DNA of 63,047 nt, from assembly GCA_945862505.1 (NCBI GenBank), contig CAMAYJ010000006.1, forward strand, positions 1-63,047, in the 5' to 3' direction. Shown piece by piece: positions 9,337 to 16,722 of this stretch (position 1 is its first letter; each line of letters starts with the position of its first letter). This DNA is from Bifidobacterium breve (GTDB taxonomy: Bacteria; Actinomycetota; Acidimicrobiia; Acidimicrobiales; Acidimicrobilacustridaceae). The translations under genes were made by a program, and so were the position numbers. The notes below the pieces were generated by a model that was not told the origin of the DNA, did not search any database, and saw nothing but the letters and a program-made list of their open reading frames with translations.

Positions 9337-9347
9337 CTCGGTGCGCC

Positions 9348-9353
9348 TACGAT
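9348..9353 (+). promoter_or_regulatory. -10 box TACGAT for nucS
   Basis: Nine bases before ATG 9363, lying right after the preceding stop codon. It suggests nucS has its own leaderless promoter. Confidence 0.45.
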
Positions 9354-9362
9354 GACGACCTC

Positions 9363-10022
9363 ATGCGTCTTGTCATCGCCACCTGTTCGGTCGACTACGC
9401 CGGTCGGTTGTCGGCCCACCTTCCATTGGCGACTCGACTCATCATGGTGAAGGCCGATGGTTGCGTGGCCATCCATTCCGATGGCGGAGCGTACAAACCG
9501 CTTAATTGGATGAACGCACCAAATCGCGTCACCGAAGAAGAAGGCCGCTGGGTCATCACCAACCCCAAGGGCGAAATTCTCACGATCACGCTCGTTGAAG
9601 TGCACCACGATTCAGCGCATGAACTCGGTGAAGATCCGGGTCTGCAGAAAGACGGCGTCGAGGCGCATCTGCAGGAGTTACTCGCTGCGAATCCAACTGC
9701 GATTGCCGACGACCTTCGCCTCATCAAGCGCGAGTACTTCACCGACATCGGCCCCGTCGACCTGTTGTGCCGCGATGCCGATGGTCGTTCAGTCGCAATT
9801 GAGATCAAACGCCGAGGCGAAATCGATGGCGTGGAACAACTCGCGCGCTATCTCGAGCGCATGGATCTTGATCCCGATGTGAAACCAGTGCGCGGCATCT
9901 TTGTGGCGCAAAGCATTAAGCCTCAGGCGCGAGTTCTCGCTGAATCTCGCGGCATTGAGTGCGTTGAAGTCGACTACGACGAACTTCGCGGCATTGAATC
10001 CGACGAGTTGCGCCTTTTCTGA
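9363..10022 (+). CDS. nucS: Mismatch-specific endonuclease NucS (EndoMS)
   Basis: Double-strand-cutting mismatch endonuclease that provides mismatch repair in Actinobacteria and Archaea lacking MutS/MutL. The N-terminal DNA-binding/dimerisation half ends near residue 85. The C-terminal RecB-like nuclease half carries the PVD (131-133) and EIK (147-149) catalytic motifs and the following Arg/Glu pair. The last residues, ELRLF, look like the beta-clamp binding tail typical of the family. At 219 residues it is full length. It directly precedes the duplicated secreted-protein/GNAT units, and a decayed copy of its 3' end lies at 11801-11854. Confidence 0.95.
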   Translation: MRLVIATCSVDYAGRLSAHLPLATRLIMVKADGCVAIHSDGGAYKPLNWMNAPNRVTEEEGRWVITNPKGEILTITLVEVHHDSAHELGEDPGLQKDGVEAHLQELLAANPTAIADDLRLIKREYFTDIGPVDLLCRDADGRSVAIEIKRRGEIDGVEQLARYLERMDLDPDVKPVRGIFVAQSIKPQARVLAESRGIECVEVDYDELRGIESDELRLF

Positions 10023-10064
10023 ATCTTCTCAATCGGTACCCAGAGTGCATAACGCGTCATGTCG

Positions 10065-10070
10065 TACACT
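10065..10070 (+). promoter_or_regulatory. -10 box TACACT for duplicated unit 1
   Basis: Six bases before ATG 10077 (CTGTAG spacer). Unit 2 has TAAGGT at the same spacing, so promoter architecture is conserved between the two copies. Confidence 0.55.
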
Positions 10071-10076
10071 CTGTAG

Positions 10077-11102
10077 ATGGACCTGAAGCAGACCCTCTCC
10101 TCGCGACGCCTTCTGTTTGGTGGAATCGCGGCCGCACTTGGCTTCTCGACCGTCGCTGCTCCCGCACTTGTTCCGATAGCAAGCGCAGCTCCCGCCGAAG
10201 GTTCAAACACGACCGATGAGTTGTCAGCGCAGGCGATCGGCACCTACAGCTCGTGTTCTGCGTACTTCGGACTCACGAAGCACTCCAACTCCGACCTCCA
10301 CAGCTATGCAGCCAACGTCGTCAACAACTCCGTTTCACCCACTCCGATGATCGGAACAGATCTTGTTCCGGTACTCACCGTCACAGACGCTTCGAGCAAC
10401 ACAGTCGAATGCGTTCCCGAGCTCGCATGGACTGATTCCACTTCATGGGGAACCCTGTACTTCAACACGCTTGATACCGGGAGAATGATTGGACTCATCA
10501 CCTATCCCGGCCAGGGGTATTACCGGATCCCCGCCACCTACGGGATCACCTACACGAGACCGGACAGCACCTCATTCACCCCAGTGTCCACATCAGTTCG
10601 ATTCGAAAGCAACTACACGCGCAAGATCATCTCGGTCGACCGGACGAGCGTCCCTGCCGTGGCAAATGGCGTCTTCGACGCAAGCCAACCTGTTAGTGCA
10701 GATCTGACAGACGAGTTTTTTGTTGCTTTTTTCGATGCAGTTGAATCTGCGGGCAACGCGTCGCAACGTGCCTACGTCGAACAGTATTGGACCGACTACA
10801 CCAACCTAGTTTCCTGCAAAGAATCAGACCCCGATTATGCCGCCACAGTTGCAACGCTGAGCACGCTCATCCCCGGAGTCAGCATCTCGACATGCACGTC
10901 GATCTACATCGCGACACGTGCGTATTACGAGGCATCACAGTTCAACGCAAGAATCAATGACAGCCTGATCACTGTCAGCATCGCCAACGAACCGCCTCCC
11001 ACCACCACCACAACACTCCTGTCGACAACCACATCGACGTCGACGCCGCTTTCGACCACGACTTCCGCAAGCCAGGTCATCGCTCCAGCGTTCACCGGCT
11101 GA
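10077..11102 (+). CDS. Tat-like secreted four-cysteine protein, copy 1, unknown function
   Basis: Not recognised as a named family. The N-terminus has an SSRRLLFGG twin-arginine-like motif (Arg 10-11), a hydrophobic stretch and an ASA-A cleavage site near 37/38. The exported part has four cysteines (60, 112, 247, 273) matched by copy 2 at 60, 110, 246 and 280, and a strongly conserved block at about 55-155 (GTY..C..YFGL, NNxVSPTPxIGTD, VPVLTVTD, YPGxGYY). A Pro/Thr/Ser-rich linker (about 306-334) leads to the final residues APAFTG. There is no LPxTG, lipobox or C-terminal membrane helix. It is followed after 14 bases by a GNAT-like gene, the same pairing as in copy 2. Function unknown; an extracellular or envelope role is inferred from the signal sequence. 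Confidence 0.8.
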   Translation: MDLKQTLSSRRLLFGGIAAALGFSTVAAPALVPIASAAPAEGSNTTDELSAQAIGTYSSCSAYFGLTKHSNSDLHSYAANVVNNSVSPTPMIGTDLVPVLTVTDASSNTVECVPELAWTDSTSWGTLYFNTLDTGRMIGLITYPGQGYYRIPATYGITYTRPDSTSFTPVSTSVRFESNYTRKIISVDRTSVPAVANGVFDASQPVSADLTDEFFVAFFDAVESAGNASQRAYVEQYWTDYTNLVSCKESDPDYAATVATLSTLIPGVSISTCTSIYIATRAYYEASQFNARINDSLITVSIANEPPPTTTTTLLSTTTSTSTPLSTTTSASQVIAPAFTG

Positions 11103-11116
11103 GCACCAGTCACCAG

Positions 11117-11782
11117 ATGGCAGCCCCAGGCGGTGCAAAGTTCCCAGAGGTACCTCTCCCTCCACCGGGTACGCCAATGTGGCACGTGCGTGACGCGAAG
11201 CTCTCGCTAGGGAGATGGCGATGTCGAACGATCGGTGATCATCGCTTCACTGATTCTTCCGTCGTCGACGGACCGATCGATACAGGTGATTCCTTCGTCT
11301 ACGCCTACTCAGACGTCGATACAAGTGGCCATTCGATTCTGCGCATCAATCCAGCGTTACTGCCCGACACTCCGCCCATCTGGTTCGTCGCACTTCCCGA
11401 ACGGAACCAGCCATCACCGGCAATCTCGCTCGTCGCATTCATCACCAAAGACCATGCCCCGGGAACAGTCATCTCCGACCCCGAGTTCTTCTCGATGGCC
11501 GTGGACACCAGTCAACAGGTCGGCGCGATTCGTTGGTGGATCGACTCGGGCATTGTCGATCAGATCTTCGTGGCTGAGCAATGGCGACGTCAGCACTTGG
11601 GACGCGCAATGATCGCCTCGGCGCAGTGCTACCAGGTCCACAACGGCTGGACCCCGAGGTTGGCAAGCAATGGTCGTCGAACAGCATTGGGACAGCAGTA
11701 TGCAGAAGCAGCACTCTTCCCTGATCGGTTTGCTCCGCTTGACGACCCTGCGCCGCCTATGGATCCCCCAAGCAAGGAGTAG
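11117..11782 (+). CDS. GNAT-like protein, copy 1, partner of the secreted protein
   Basis: A 221-residue cytosolic protein without signal sequence. Residues 148-165 (DQIFVAEQWRRQHLGRAM) read like the acetyl-CoA-binding motif A of GNAT N-acetyltransferases: a strand, a basic RRxxxG loop, then a helix. The N-terminal half, with a GTPxW entry motif and Asp/Gly-rich turns, is not a standard GNAT and matches only the copy-2 protein. The C-terminus keeps LFPDRFAPL and MDPP in both copies. The start is 14 bases after the secreted-protein stop with no promoter between, so the pair is probably one transcript. Acetyltransferase activity is inferred from one motif. Another CoA- or nucleotide-binding role is possible. 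Confidence 0.7.
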   Translation: MAAPGGAKFPEVPLPPPGTPMWHVRDAKLSLGRWRCRTIGDHRFTDSSVVDGPIDTGDSFVYAYSDVDTSGHSILRINPALLPDTPPIWFVALPERNQPSPAISLVAFITKDHAPGTVISDPEFFSMAVDTSQQVGAIRWWIDSGIVDQIFVAEQWRRQHLGRAMIASAQCYQVHNGWTPRLASNGRRTALGQQYAEAALFPDRFAPLDDPAPPMDPPSKE

Positions 11783-11800
11783 CTCACCCACCGAATACGT

Positions 11801-11854
11801 GAAGTCGTTCATGACGAACTGCGCGGCATCGAATCAGATGAAGTACGCCTGTTC
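11801..11854 (+). pseudogene. Decayed copy of the nucS 3' end at the duplication junction
   Basis: These 54 bases align without gaps to the last 54 sense bases of nucS (9966-10019), matching at 42 positions by my count. In frame they read [18 protein letters not shown] against [18 protein letters not shown]. Most differences fall at third codon positions. The NucS stop codon is replaced by TCG and nothing upstream is open or NucS-like. It lies between unit 1 and unit 2 exactly where nucS lies relative to unit 1, so the duplicated segment included the nucS end. Confidence 0.8.
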
Positions 11855-11890
11855 TCGTCCACTAGACGTGCGCCATAATCGACTGCACCG

Positions 11891-11896
11891 TAAGGT
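11891..11896 (+). promoter_or_regulatory. -10 box TAAGGT for duplicated unit 2
   Basis: Six bases before ATG 11903, matching the spacing in unit 1. The AGGAG touching the ATG is too close to act as a ribosome-binding site. Confidence 0.5.
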
Positions 11897-11902
11897 TAGG
11901 AG

Positions 11903-12889
11903 ATGGCGATAAAGGAATTTCTCCAGTCACGTCGACTCCTACTCGGTGCGCTTGCTGCATCGCTCGGCCTGGCGTCAGCCGCGGCCCCTGTCGTTTCGGC
12001 CCAAGCATCAGCGCAGCCGGTTGAAGGCCCGGGCCCCATTCAGCCCAGCACAATCTCGGCCCCCGGCACCTACGAAGACTGCACGCCGTACTTCGGCCTC
12101 ATGAAAGACAATGCCGACCTTCTGAGTTTCGATGTCGTGAACGTGAACAACGCCGTCTCGCCCACTCCGGTCATCGGCACTGACATCGTTCCCGTACTCA
12201 CTGTCACTGACGGCACGCAGAGCATCGAGTGCATCCCTTCGCTCGGCTGGACCGACGAAGCAACATGGCAAAGTGATTACGTCGATGCTGGCTCGGGATT
12301 TGTCATCACTGGGCTCGTTGCCTATCCCGGTGCGGGCTACTACCTCATGCCGGCAGTCGATGGGACTACAGCGTTCTCGCTGAGTGGGGGCGGGTCCATC
12401 CTCCCGACGGCAAGTTCACTTCGCTTCGAAACGAACTTCGTTGGCCTCACGCTCACTGTTACCCCGCCAGCTCTCGTTCACACCTTCGGCGGCTACCTGC
12501 CACTCCTCCAAAGCCTCACGAGCGCGCAGATTTCCGACCCGTACTACGCAGCGGCGAGTGCTGTGGTGACGGCGGCCGGCGATGCTGCTCAGGCGGCATA
12601 CCTCTTAGAACTGCTCACCGCAGGGCCCGAGACCTTCTGCGATAACACCACATGGGAGCCGCTCGTTCCGGACCAGAACTACCTTCGGCTCATTGCAACG
12701 ATGCAATCGCTCCTACAAACCGTTACGACTACCGTCAATTGCTGGGGTATCGCTCATGGAGCCGAATTGCTCTACAACGTTGAAGTACAAAACGCGAAGA
12801 TCCCCAACAGTTTGGTGACGCTCACCATCACGGACCCGAACGCAACAACGACGCCTCTTGCCGACCAAGCCCCTTCGTTCACTGGCTGA
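11903..12889 (+). CDS. Tat-like secreted four-cysteine protein, copy 2, unknown function
   Basis: Paralogue of the protein at 10077-11102. It has a QSRRLLLGA twin-arginine-like motif at the same position, an ASA cleavage site at 35-37, four cysteines (60, 110, 246, 280) and the same conserved block (GTYEDC, YFGL, VNNAVSPTPVIGTD, VPVLTVTD, YPGAGYY). The middle region (about 155-240) is strongly diverged. The long Thr-rich linker of copy 1 shrinks here to about ten residues, yet the protein still ends in APSFTG. Conservation of this tail across unrelated linkers suggests it is recognised by something. The gene is followed after eight bases by its GNAT-like partner. Confidence 0.8.
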   Translation: MAIKEFLQSRRLLLGALAASLGLASAAAPVVSAQASAQPVEGPGPIQPSTISAPGTYEDCTPYFGLMKDNADLLSFDVVNVNNAVSPTPVIGTDIVPVLTVTDGTQSIECIPSLGWTDEATWQSDYVDAGSGFVITGLVAYPGAGYYLMPAVDGTTAFSLSGGGSILPTASSLRFETNFVGLTLTVTPPALVHTFGGYLPLLQSLTSAQISDPYYAAASAVVTAAGDAAQAAYLLELLTAGPETFCDNTTWEPLVPDQNYLRLIATMQSLLQTVTTTVNCWGIAHGAELLYNVEVQNAKIPNSLVTLTITDPNATTTPLADQAPSFTG

Positions 12890-12897
12890 ACATCAAC

Positions 12898-13563
12898 ATG
12901 GCAACACCCTGGTCTTCATCATTCCCAAACGTTGAGGCCCCACCTGCAGGAACTCCTGCTTGGTATTCAAGGGAAGAATCCCTTCCGCGAAATCGGTGGC
13001 GAGCACGAGCGATCGTGAGCGATGCCCATCAAGATGCCGACGTCATCGACGGTCCTATGGCCAGCAACGACGCACACGAATTGTGGCGAACCGATGTCGA
13101 CCCCGATGGTCGCTCAGTTCTCAGCCTCAATCCAAACGCTCTCCGCAATGCTCCGCCGCTTTGGTTTGTCGTTGTCCCTGATCTCGACGCAACACGCCCC
13201 GCAATGATGCTGGCTGGCTTTGCCACCGATCACGTTGCACCGGGAACAGTCCTCACCAACCCCGAGTTCTTCTCGCTTCCGGTACAAAGCACAGACCAGG
13301 TCGGAGCCATCCGCTGGTGGCACCTTGAGGGCGTTGTCGATCAAGTCTTTGTTGCTGAGCAATGGCGTCGTCGTTTTCTCGGCACCGCACTCATCTACGC
13401 GGCGAATGCGTACCAAGTGCACAACGGTTGGCCATCCAAGTTGACGAGCGACGGACGCCGAACCGAACTCGGGGAACAACTTGCCGCAGCGACATTGTTC
13501 CCCGATCGATTCGCGCCGCTGAAAACGCTTTCGCCACCCATGGATCCCCCGAAGGGGAACTAA
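12898..13563 (+). CDS. GNAT-like protein, copy 2, partner of the secreted protein
   Basis: Paralogue of 11117-11782, also 221 residues and collinear over its whole length. The GNAT-like motif reads DQVFVAEQWRRRFLGTAL. Shared blocks include PxAGTPxW, VDGPM/VDGPI, PPLWFV, DHVAPGTV, NPEFFS, GAIRWW, YQVHNGW and LFPDRFAPL. It starts eight bases after the copy-2 secreted-protein stop and ends immediately before the convergent MaoC gene. Unlike the secreted partner, it has kept its length exactly, which suggests stronger constraint on the cytosolic protein. Confidence 0.7.
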   Translation: MATPWSSSFPNVEAPPAGTPAWYSREESLPRNRWRARAIVSDAHQDADVIDGPMASNDAHELWRTDVDPDGRSVLSLNPNALRNAPPLWFVVVPDLDATRPAMMLAGFATDHVAPGTVLTNPEFFSLPVQSTDQVGAIRWWHLEGVVDQVFVAEQWRRRFLGTALIYAANAYQVHNGWPSKLTSDGRRTELGEQLAAATLFPDRFAPLKTLSPPMDPPKGN

Positions 13564-14412
13564 CTAGGCGTCGAAGGTGTGGCGTCCGCCGACCAGCACG
13601 ACGCGACCGTCTTCGCCGCGTGTTTGGAAGATGCACTCGCCGGCGCCTTCGTTCCACATCTCGATGGTGAGTTCTTCGCCCGGAAATACCGGCGACGCGA
13701 AGCGACCTTCCATCGAACGGAACTTGGCCGGGTCAGAGCCACACATCGTGTGCAACAGCGCGCGGCCGGTGAAGCCGTAGGTGCAGAGACCGTGCAGGAT
13801 CGGTCGGTCGAACCCGGCCAATGCGGCGAACCACGGGTCGGAATGCAACGGATTGCGATCGCCCGACAAGCGATAGGTCAACGCTTGGTCGGGACGTACT
13901 CGATAGGACACCGAATGGTCGGCAGCGCGATCAGGAGCAGCGTTACGGTCGCCCGAAGGACCACGGTCGCCGCCCCATCCGCCTTCGCCACGAATGAAAA
14001 TCGCGGAGCCAACCGTAAGCAGCAACTCGCCAGTTGCATTGTCGACACATTCGCCTTCGACGGCAACGACGGCGCCTGAACCCTTGTCGTAGATGCCGAC
14101 AATCTTTCCGGTGGCAGTGAGCGAACCTTCCACGGGAATCTCGCGGTGTTGCACGAACGACTGCTCACCATGCACGAGCATCGCAAAGTCGAATGAACCG
14201 ATTGCACTGATTGCTCCAGCGACTCCAGCGCCAATGACTGCCGCCATTGTGGGCAGCACGCGCTGCGGAACCTCGTGGCTGTTCTCGGTTGTGAACGCGA
14301 GTTCATCAATGCCTGCACCCACGCCAACGGCGTAGAGCAGCGCGTCCTTTGAGGTCCAGGAGTGAACAATTGGCGTGCCAGTTGCGCCAACGACATCGTG
14401 ATTGATGGGCAT
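13564..14412 (-). CDS. MaoC-like enoyl-CoA hydratase 2 (282 aa)
   Basis: Double hot-dog hydratase acting on (2E)-enoyl-CoA to give the (3R)-hydroxy product, as in the hydratase part of peroxisomal MFE-2. The C-terminal hot dog carries the hydratase-2 signature YRLSGDRNPLHSDPWFA followed by RPILHGLCTYG. The N-terminal half is the second, non-catalytic hot dog (WTSKDALLYAVGVGAG). A Gly/Asp-rich linker near residues 145-165 joins them. It lies eight bases downstream of an MFE-2-type SDR gene on the same strand, so the two recreate the hydratase and dehydrogenase of MFE-2 as separate proteins. Its substrate could be fatty acyl- or steroid side-chain CoA. Confidence 0.9.
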   Translation of the reverse strand: MPINHDVVGATGTPIVHSWTSKDALLYAVGVGAGIDELAFTTENSHEVPQRVLPTMAAVIGAGVAGAISAIGSFDFAMLVHGEQSFVQHREIPVEGSLTATGKIVGIYDKGSGAVVAVEGECVDNATGELLLTVGSAIFIRGEGGWGGDRGPSGDRNAAPDRAADHSVSYRVRPDQALTYRLSGDRNPLHSDPWFAALAGFDRPILHGLCTYGFTGRALLHTMCGSDPAKFRSMEGRFASPVFPGEELTIEMWNEGAGECIFQTRGEDGRVVLVGGRHTFDA

Positions 14413-14420
14413 GAAGTGTC

Positions 14421-15323
14421 CTACTTCCGATCGAGACCGAGCATGTCGGCGTTGGGACGAGCCTTGCCCATGAGTTCTTCAACAAGCGGGCCAACGGCGG
14501 AAGGATCAAGAACGTTGGTGACCTTTGGTCCTTGGTGCCAACTTTCGCTGATGGCAAGAAGTTCGCCGCGAACATCGAACACTCGACCAGTGACCTCGGA
14601 GGATTCCTCGCTCGCCAACCACACCGCTATCGGTGAAATCCACTTGGTCGACATTGCTTCCTTCACTTCTTCAGGAGCATCGCCAAGACCGAGGTCAGCA
14701 GTAAGCCGTGTAAACGCAGCAGGGGCAATCGCATTCACGGTGACGCCGTAGCGACCGAGTTCGTCGGCGGCGATGATCGTGAACGATGCGATACCGCCCT
14801 TAGCGGCGCCGTAGTTGGTCTGGCCGATGTTGCCGTAAATGCCTGAGGGCGATGTCGTATTGATGATGCGGGCGCTGTTCGTTTCGCCTGCCTTCGAACG
14901 ATCGCGCCAATAGGCCGCGGCAAAATGCGAGGGACCAGCGGTGCCCTTGAGATGCACCTTGATGACAGCGTCCCATTCGGCTTCGCTCATGTTGGTGAGC
15001 ATCCGGTCGCGCAAAATGCCCGCGTTGTTGATGAGAACGTCGAGTCCGCCGAACGTCGTGATGGCCTGGTTGATGAGTCGTTCTGCGCCCGCCCATTCGC
15101 TGATGTCGTCGGTATTGGCAACGGCTTGTCCGCCAGCAGCGACAATCTCGTCGACAACTTCTTGAGCTGGACCTTTGTCGACACCCGTGCCGTCGCGAGA
15201 ACCGCCAAGATCGTTGACGACAACCTTTGCTCCCTCGGCGGCGAGCATCAGCGCGTAATCACGGCCGATTCCTCGACCAGCACCCGTGATGATGCATACC
15301 CGACCTTCACACAGTCCTGCCAC
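14421..15323 (-). CDS. SDR (3R)-hydroxyacyl-CoA dehydrogenase, MFE-2 type
   Basis: NAD(P)-dependent short-chain dehydrogenase most like the dehydrogenase domain of MFE-2/HSD17B4. Visible are TGAGRGIG (13-20), VVNDLGGSRDG, NNAGILRD, a catalytic Ser region in NTTSPSG and YGAAK. The C-terminal extension of about 70 residues beyond the SDR core is usual for this subgroup. The start is placed at GTG 15323 because AAGGAG lies eight bases upstream and the protein then begins GLCEGRVCIITG as in relatives; an upstream ATG at 15398 adds 25 unlikely residues. With the downstream MaoC gene it forms a two-gene beta-oxidation operon. Confidence 0.88.
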   Translation of the reverse strand: MAGLCEGRVCIITGAGRGIGRDYALMLAAEGAKVVVNDLGGSRDGTGVDKGPAQEVVDEIVAAGGQAVANTDDISEWAGAERLINQAITTFGGLDVLINNAGILRDRMLTNMSEAEWDAVIKVHLKGTAGPSHFAAAYWRDRSKAGETNSARIINTTSPSGIYGNIGQTNYGAAKGGIASFTIIAADELGRYGVTVNAIAPAAFTRLTADLGLGDAPEEVKEAMSTKWISPIAVWLASEESSEVTGRVFDVRGELLAISESWHQGPKVTNVLDPSAVGPLVEELMGKARPNADMLGLDRK

Positions 15324-15470
15324 GACGACGTCTCCTTCGTTCACCAATCGATCTGAAGCCCGATTGTGGCACGACCGGTTCAGGACCGCCGCAGACACTC
15401 GGCCGGCACGCCACCGACGGGTCCTAAAAGGGCTTCTAGGGCCCTGAAGCGCACTGTCACACCTAATCAG

Positions 15471-15476
15471 TACGTT
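15471..15476 (+). promoter_or_regulatory. -10 box TACGTT for rmuC
   Basis: Eight bases before ATG 15485, in the divergent gap between the SDR gene and rmuC. Confidence 0.5.
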
Positions 15477-15484
15477 AAGCGGTT

Positions 15485-16684
15485 ATGACCGCTCTTCTGC
15501 CTGTCCTGACCCTCCTCATCGGCCTCGCCATCGGCGCATTGGTCGGCACCCGCCTTGCGTCACGTCAGCCGGGTGCCGATCCACTCGATGTCGACCGCAC
15601 CCGAGACATCGCCAACGCCACGTTGGCCTCCACCATGCGCGAACTCATCGACGTCAACACGCGCCAACAGGCCGAAGCCAACGCCCGATCAGCGACCGAA
15701 GCGGCGCAGCAGCAGAAGTCTGTGCACGACCTCGTGGCGCCTGTTGGCGAGCAACTTGCCCGACTCGACCAGAAACTCAACGACCTCGAAAACAAACGGG
15801 TCGAAGATTCGGGCCGCCTGAACTTCAGCATCGGTTCGTTAGCATCACTTGCTAGCTCTCTCCAAAAAGAGACCGCTGAACTCGCGTCAGCCATGAAGAA
15901 CACCAAGGTGCGCGGCAACTGGGGCGAACTCCAGCTCCAACGCGTCATCGAACTCGCGGGCATGACCGAACACGTGATGTACGAACAACAAGAACACATT
16001 GCCGGCGAAGGCGATTCGGCCCGACCCGACATGATCGTGCGTCTTCCCGATTCCAAGAAGATCGTCATCGATGCAAAAGCACCAATGTCTGCCTACCTGA
16101 ATTCAATCAATGCCACTTCCGACATTGAGCGTGAACAACTACTCGCCAAGCACGCGGCCGACGTCATGGCCCATATCAATGCACTCGCAAAGAAGAACTA
16201 CGCGTCACGAGTCGACGGCTCACTTGATTTCATCGTGATGTTTGTACCCGGCGATACGTTCCTCACCGCCGCGTTCGATGCCAACCCCGAGTTCCTTGAA
16301 CAAGCGATCGCCAAGAACGTGTTCCCTGCGTCGCCCGGAACATTGATCGCCCTTCTCCGTGCAATCGCGTACGGCTGGCGCCAAGAGCAACTGGCCGAGA
16401 ATGCCGCGCAGGTCGTCGCCCTCGGCAAAGAGCTCTACGAACGCGTTGGGGTGTTCACTGGTCATCTGCAAAAGGTCGGCAACAGCCTCACGAAGGCCAC
16501 CGAGTCCTACAACTCGGCGGTGGCATCGCTTGAGACTCGCGTCATGCCCTCGGCCCGCCGGTTCGAAACGCTCGCTGTGGCCGCCGATCAGGCTTTGCCC
16601 GGTGTCAGCCCGATCGATGTCACCACCCGGCAGGTCTCACTTCCCGAGCTCGAAGCGGGCCCAACCGAACAAAATCCCTCCTGA
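15485..16684 (+). CDS. rmuC: DNA recombination protein RmuC family
   Basis: RmuC limits recombination at inverted repeats and contains a nuclease-like fold. The protein shows the family plan: an N-terminal membrane anchor (about residues 4-24, LLPVLTLLIGLAIGALVG), a coiled coil rich in E, Q, A and R to about 140, then the conserved core (VRGNWGELQLQRVIELAGM, DMIVRLPDSKKIVIDAKAP, FVPGDTFLTAAF, VFPASPGTLIALLRAIAYGWRQE). The 399-residue length is normal. The next gene is separated by a TetR-type palindrome and so is likely regulated independently. Confidence 0.93.
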   Translation: MTALLPVLTLLIGLAIGALVGTRLASRQPGADPLDVDRTRDIANATLASTMRELIDVNTRQQAEANARSATEAAQQQKSVHDLVAPVGEQLARLDQKLNDLENKRVEDSGRLNFSIGSLASLASSLQKETAELASAMKNTKVRGNWGELQLQRVIELAGMTEHVMYEQQEHIAGEGDSARPDMIVRLPDSKKIVIDAKAPMSAYLNSINATSDIEREQLLAKHAADVMAHINALAKKNYASRVDGSLDFIVMFVPGDTFLTAAFDANPEFLEQAIAKNVFPASPGTLIALLRAIAYGWRQEQLAENAAQVVALGKELYERVGVFTGHLQKVGNSLTKATESYNSAVASLETRVMPSARRFETLAVAADQALPGVSPIDVTTRQVSLPELEAGPTEQNPS

Positions 16685-16695
16685 ACCCCTCTTGC

Positions 16696-16713
16696 CTACC
16701 GACCGGTCGGTAG
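16696..16713. promoter_or_regulatory. Perfect 18-bp TetR-type operator over the desaturase promoter
   Basis: CTACCGACCGGTCGGTAG reads identically on both strands. Its last three bases are the first three of the -10 box TAGACT (16711-16716), so a bound repressor would block RNA polymerase. The ACCGACCGGTCGGT core is of the kind bound by TetR-family regulators of lipid genes. No tetR gene is present in the window. Confidence 0.8.
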
Positions 16714-16716
16714 ACT
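16711..16716 (+). promoter_or_regulatory. -10 box TAGACT for the desaturase
   Basis: Six bases before ATG 16723, and overlapping the palindromic operator. Confidence 0.6.
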
Positions 16717-16722
16717 GGCCTC

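Noticed and set aside
10980-11102. Cell-wall sorting signal at the end of secreted copy 1
   Set aside because: The Thr-rich linker suggested surface anchoring, but there is no LPxTG, hydrophobic helix or basic tail.
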